Assembly (NCBI GenBank): GCA_903825445.1
Contig: CAIKAS010000195.1
Span: 1-34,951, forward strand
Direction of reading: 5' to 3'
From: an uncultured Acidobacteriia bacterium
GTDB taxonomy: Bacteria > Acidobacteriota > Terriglobia > Bryobacterales > Bryobacteraceae
DNA length: 34,951 bases
Below are positions 32,066-34,951 of this stretch, piece by piece. The notes under the pieces were generated by a model. It was not told the origin of the DNA. It did no database searches and saw only the letters and a program-made list of their open reading frames with translations. Each line of letters starts with the position of its first letter. Position 1 is the stretch's first letter. The translations under genes were made by a program, and so were the position numbers.

Positions 32066-32521
32066 CTATTCCTTTTCGTCCGACTCTTCCGGCTCGCGGC
32101 CTTCCTGCTGTGCCTTGAGTCGTTCTTCCTTGCGCTTCGCGCGCTCGGCCGCACGCTTCACGAGCTCAGAACCAACCAGTTCGATCATCGCCAGCTCGGC
32201 GCCATCGCCCTTACGGGGTCCAAGGCGGGTGATGCGGGTGTAGCCGCCGGCCCGCTGACCAAAACGGGTACCGAGCGTATCGAACAACTTCTTCACGGCC
32301 GCGGGGGTCTGAAGGAATGCAGCCGCCTGCCGACGTGTGTGCAGGGAGTCGCGCTTCGCCAGCGTGATCATCTGCTCCACGAACGGCTGGATGGCTTTCG
32401 CCTTCGGCACGGTCGTAATGACGCGTTCTTCGGTAATCACGCTCGTCGTGAGGTTCTTAAACAGGCTGTTGCGCGAACCGATGTCGCGTTTCAGTTTTAC
32501 GTTGCCAAATCGATGTCTCAT
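32066..32521 (-). CDS. rplQ: 50S ribosomal protein L17
   Basis: A 151-aa protein starting at [20 protein letters not shown]; an upstream in-frame start 16 codons earlier lies almost in rpoA and lacks family support. Landmarks are [38 protein letters not shown] and [20 protein letters not shown], followed by ELV. A charged C-terminal extension (about 125-151, rich in Glu, Lys and Arg) is added to the normal core. L17 lines the peptide-exit side of the large subunit. It is the last gene of the alpha operon, 54 nt after rpoA, and ends at the bidirectional terminator. Confidence 0.97.
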   Translation of the reverse strand: MRHRFGNVKLKRDIGSRNSLFKNLTTSVITEERVITTVPKAKAIQPFVEQMITLAKRDSLHTRRQAAAFLQTPAAVKKLFDTLGTRFGQRAGGYTRITRLGPRKGDGAELAMIELVGSELVKRAAERAKRKEERLKAQQEGREPEESDEKE

Positions 32522-32575
32522 TTTCCTGAACCTTCCGGATGAACCTGGCTGGCTTTCGCCGCCGGTCAATCCAAC

Positions 32576-33613
32576 TTATTCGTACGGTGTGTCTTCCGGG
32601 ATATCTTCTACCACGGTGCCGGGAGGAGGAGGCGGTGCAGCTACCAAATGCCCCTGCGCATCCGGCTTCATTCCCAATCCGAGGCCCATGCCGTACAGGA
32701 TTTCCTTGATTTCGTTGAGCGACTTGCGTCCGAAGTTCTTCGTGCGCAACATCTCCGATTCCGTCTTCTGGACCAGTTCGTTGATGGTCTGGATTCCGGC
32801 ATTCTTCAGGCAGTTGTAAGAACGAACCGAGAGTTCGAGTTCTTCCACCGACCGGTTGAGCTGTTCGCTGACACGGTCTCCACTGCGTTCGGCCTGTTCT
32901 TCCACAGCGTCCGGAATCTCTTCGAAGTTGATGAAGATCGTCATGTGATCTTTCAGCAGCTTCGCGGCATGGCCGATGGCATCCTGCGGCGAAATGGCGC
33001 CGTTGGTCCAGACTTCGAGCGTAAGCTTGTCGTAATCGGTCATCTGACCGAGACGTGCGGCTTCGACTGTGAAGTTCACCTTGCGAACGGGAGAGTGCAC
33101 GGAATCGATCGGAATATAACCGATCGCCAGATCTTCGTCAAAATTCTTATCGGCGCTGACATAACCACGGCCCGGCTTCAGGCGCATTTCAATATCGAGC
33201 TTGCCGCCTTCGCTGACCGTCGCGATGTGCAGGTGACGGTCGAGGACTTCGACGTCGGCGTCGGTTTCGATCTGACCAGAGAAAACTTCACCAGCCTTGT
33301 CGACCTTGATGCGGACGGTCTTGAGTCCATCGCCCATGACCTTGAACGGAACCTGCTTGAGGTTGAGGATGATGTCGGTCGCGTCTTCGACCACGCCCGG
33401 GATAGGGCTGAATTCGTGATCTACGCCATCGATACGAACAGCGGTGATGGCTGCACCTTCGATACTGGACAGCAGCACGCGGCGCAGTGAATTGCCGATC
33501 GTGGTGCCGAAGCCGCGCTGGAACGGCTGGGCGGTGAACTGCCCAAAACGCTCGGTCAATGTCTCGGTGTTAGCCACCAGACGCTTGGGTTTCTGAAAGC
33601 TTTTAAACGTCAT
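32576..33613 (-). CDS. rpoA: DNA-directed RNA polymerase subunit alpha
   Basis: A 345-aa protein. The N-terminal assembly domain (about 1-240) contains [20 protein letters not shown] and [20 protein letters not shown]. The C-terminal DNA- and activator-binding domain (about 255-320) contains [20 protein letters not shown], then [21 protein letters not shown] proline-rich tail ([20 protein letters not shown]) extends beyond it. Its position between rpsD and rplQ is the canonical alpha-operon order. Confidence 0.98.
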   Translation of the reverse strand: MTFKSFQKPKRLVANTETLTERFGQFTAQPFQRGFGTTIGNSLRRVLLSSIEGAAITAVRIDGVDHEFSPIPGVVEDATDIILNLKQVPFKVMGDGLKTVRIKVDKAGEVFSGQIETDADVEVLDRHLHIATVSEGGKLDIEMRLKPGRGYVSADKNFDEDLAIGYIPIDSVHSPVRKVNFTVEAARLGQMTDYDKLTLEVWTNGAISPQDAIGHAAKLLKDHMTIFINFEEIPDAVEEQAERSGDRVSEQLNRSVEELELSVRSYNCLKNAGIQTINELVQKTESEMLRTKNFGRKSLNEIKEILYGMGLGLGMKPDAQGHLVAAPPPPPGTVVEDIPEDTPYE

Positions 33614-33696
33614 TTATTTGATTCACTCCAATAGCGGCGTGGCTTTATCTCAATCCGCACACGCCGGTTTTTTACTACTGTTAGTTCAGAATTCGA

Positions 33697-34332
33697 CTAC
33701 TTGCTGTAAAGTTCGACAATCAGCTGTTCGTTGATCGGAATCTGCGTGAGTTCGTCGCGGCGCGGCGTGGAAATGATCCGGCCCTTGAGGTTCTCGCGAT
33801 CCACGTCCATCCAGCTGGGTGACGGGGCGTGCGCCGTAGCGTCGCGGGCGGCCAAAATAGTGGCGTTGTTCTTGCTCGCTTCCCGGACGGAAATTTCGTC
33901 ACCGGGCTTCACGATGAAGGAGGGGATGTTGACCTTGCGGCCATTCACCTGAATGTGTCCGTGGCCGACAACCTGACGGCCCTGGGAACGGCTGGTGGCC
34001 AGACCCATGCGGTAAAGGACGCTATCGAGGCGGCGCTCAAGAGTGCTGAGCAGATTCTCGCCCGTGATGCCCTTCATCTTCACGGCCTTTTCGTAGGTGA
34101 TGTGGAATTGTGATTCCAGGACGCCGTAGATGCGGCGGACCTTTTGTTTTTCGCGAAGCTGCAGGCCGTAACCCACAATCTTCTTTACCTTGCGGTCTTT
34201 GCCATGCTGACCGGGGACGAAATTGCGCTTTTCAATTGCGCACTTAGCTGAATGGCAACGTTCGCCCTTCAGAAACAACTTCATACCTTCACGCCGGCAA
34301 AGACGGCATACCGGACCTCTATAACGTGCCAA
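33697..34332 (-). CDS. rpsD: 30S ribosomal protein S4
   Basis: A 211-aa primary 16S-rRNA-binding protein. It keeps the zinc-binding form of the N-terminus: Cys9, Cys12, Cys26 and Cys31 (VCRLCRREG...RCHSAKC). NFVPGQHG, KVRRIYGVLESQFHITYEKA and the S4 RNA-binding domain (LDSVLYRMGLATSRSQGRQV, then VGHGHIQVNGRKVNIPS) follow. In many bacteria S4 also regulates the alpha operon by binding mRNA; no such site is marked here. The 83-nt gap to rpoA contains nothing else recognisable. Confidence 0.97.
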   Translation of the reverse strand: MARYRGPVCRLCRREGMKLFLKGERCHSAKCAIEKRNFVPGQHGKDRKVKKIVGYGLQLREKQKVRRIYGVLESQFHITYEKAVKMKGITGENLLSTLERRLDSVLYRMGLATSRSQGRQVVGHGHIQVNGRKVNIPSFIVKPGDEISVREASKNNATILAARDATAHAPSPSWMDVDRENLKGRIISTPRRDELTQIPINEQLIVELYSK

Positions 34333-34419
34333 GCTTATTTCCTTTCACGTGCGGTTTACGGCTCGGTATTGAGCTTTCATCCCGCTTCACTGCTGCATTT
34401 AGATTAGCAAACCCGCAAT

Positions 34420-34451
34420 GGCCACGGATTCACACAGATGCACACAAATAA
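34420..34451. repeat. Short dispersed-repeat-like sequence between rpsK and rpsD
   Basis: The 123-bp rpsK-rpsD spacer holds GGCCACGGATTCACACAGAT followed by GCACACA and an A-rich run. This resembles a family of short CACGGATT.ACACAGAT repeats that I recognise as scattered through intergenic regions of several soil phyla. Its presence within a ribosomal operon is unusual. Copy number cannot be judged from this window. Confidence 0.45.
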
Positions 34452-34455
34452 AAAC

Positions 34456-34863
34456 TCAAACTCTGCGTTTCTTTGGCGGACGGCAACCGTTGTGCGGAAT
34501 AGGAGTGGCGTCGCGGATACCGCGTACTTCCAAACCAGCTGTCGCCAGCGCGCGGACGGCGGATTCGCGGCCGGAGCCGGGACCGCTTACGCGTACCTCT
34601 ACTGTGCGGAGGCCGACTTCGTTGGCCTTGTTCGCCGCCGTAAGAGCCGCCTGCTGAGCTGCGAACGGCGTACCCTTGCGGGAGCCGCGGAAGCCGAGCG
34701 AACCGGCGCTCGACCAGGAAACGGTGTTGCCCTCTGGATCGGCGATGGTGATGATCGTGTTGTTGAACGTCGCCTGGATGTGCACAATGCCGTTGTGGAC
34801 AATGCGCTTTTCCTTCTTCTTGACGACCTTTTTCCTGGCCGTCTTCGCGGGTGCTTTTGCCAT
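34456..34863 (-). CDS. rpsK: 30S ribosomal protein S11
   Basis: A 135-aa protein of the 30S platform. After a lysine-rich N-terminal extension come [65 protein letters not shown] and the invariant end [16 protein letters not shown]. The start is the ATG at 34863, one base before the stop of rpsM, so translation is likely coupled. Confidence 0.98.
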   Translation of the reverse strand: MAKAPAKTARKKVVKKKEKRIVHNGIVHIQATFNNTIITIADPEGNTVSWSSAGSLGFRGSRKGTPFAAQQAALTAANKANEVGLRTVEVRVSGPGSGRESAVRALATAGLEVRGIRDATPIPHNGCRPPKKRRV

Positions 34864-34864
34864 A

Positions 34865-34951
34865 TTAAGTCTTCGTCGCTTTCTTCTTGCCCGCCACGGT
34901 GCCCTTACGCGGTCCCTTACGAGTACGTGCGTTGGTGTGGCTGCGCTGTCC
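34865..34951 (-). CDS. rpsM: 30S ribosomal protein S13, C-terminal end (partial)
   Basis: Only the last 28 codons and the stop lie in the window. The residues [20 protein letters not shown], then GKKKATKT, are the conserved basic tail of S13, which reaches the tRNAs in the 30S head. The TAA at 34867-34865 lies just before the rpsK ATG. The 5' part of the gene lies beyond the right window edge. Confidence 0.93.
   Translation of the reverse strand, partial: GQRSHTNARTRKGPRKGTVAGKKKATKT

Noticed and set aside
1-34951. CRISPR arrays, tRNA or rRNA genes, complete insertion sequences, prophage genes
   Set aside because: None was seen; there are no regularly spaced repeats, transposase motifs or cloverleaf-like sequences in the spacers examined.

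Overview
The window looks like a chromosomal piece from a soil Acidobacteriota, probably near Solibacter/Bryobacter. The evidence is an Oar-like TonB receptor with an N-terminal carboxypeptidase-regulatory domain, secreted TPR-CHAT proteins, secreted tannase-family esterases with glycine-rich inserts, a double-hairpin repeat of a kind I associate with that phylum, and frequent GTG/TTG starts. The taxonomic call is inference; no rRNA or tRNA gene was seen.

Left to right: (1) 1-5.4 kb is a plant-polysaccharide locus. A GH54 arabinofuranosidase (cut by the window edge) is transcribed divergently from two secreted esterases, a CE1-like enzyme and a tannase/feruloyl esterase, which together suit arabinoxylan de-branching. 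(2) 5.4-9.9 kb is accessory DNA: a two-gene HEPN-domain plus trypsin-like protease cassette, a RelE-type toxin-antitoxin pair, and an antitoxin-like gene whose partner toxin is broken by two apparent frameshifts. (3) 9.9-13.7 kb holds an ankyrin protein, a methyltransferase, the double-hairpin repeat, a bactofilin, a VIT1/CCC1 transporter and a secreted peptidoglycan hydrolase with a long leader. (4) 13.75-14.6 kb is a TacA/TacT-type module whose promoter overlaps a perfect inverted repeat. (5) 15-18 kb has an exported repeat protein and a Tat-exported sulfite-oxidase-family enzyme fused to a c-type cytochrome domain. (6) 18.2-23.9 kb is mostly housekeeping and signalling: ribosomal protein S1, an HU/IHF-like protein and a HIT hydrolase, then a LytS/LytR-type two-component system coupled to an ICMT-like membrane methyltransferase, and a VOC protein. 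(7) 23.9-32 kb holds an exported TPR-CHAT protein, then two related small cysteine-rich exported proteins, an Oar-like TonB receptor, a CcmH-like protein with adjacent cysteines, and a BNR-repeat protein with a CxCC motif. (8) After a bidirectional terminator, 32-35 kb is the end of the alpha ribosomal operon on the minus strand: rpsM, rpsK, rpsD, rpoA, rplQ.

The two strongest candidates for an under-described system are the HEPN/protease pair (a possible protease-triggered RNase conflict system) and the cysteine-rich-peptide/TonB/CcmH-like/BNR cluster (a possible metal acquisition or handling system). Both functional proposals are inference from domain content and gene order.
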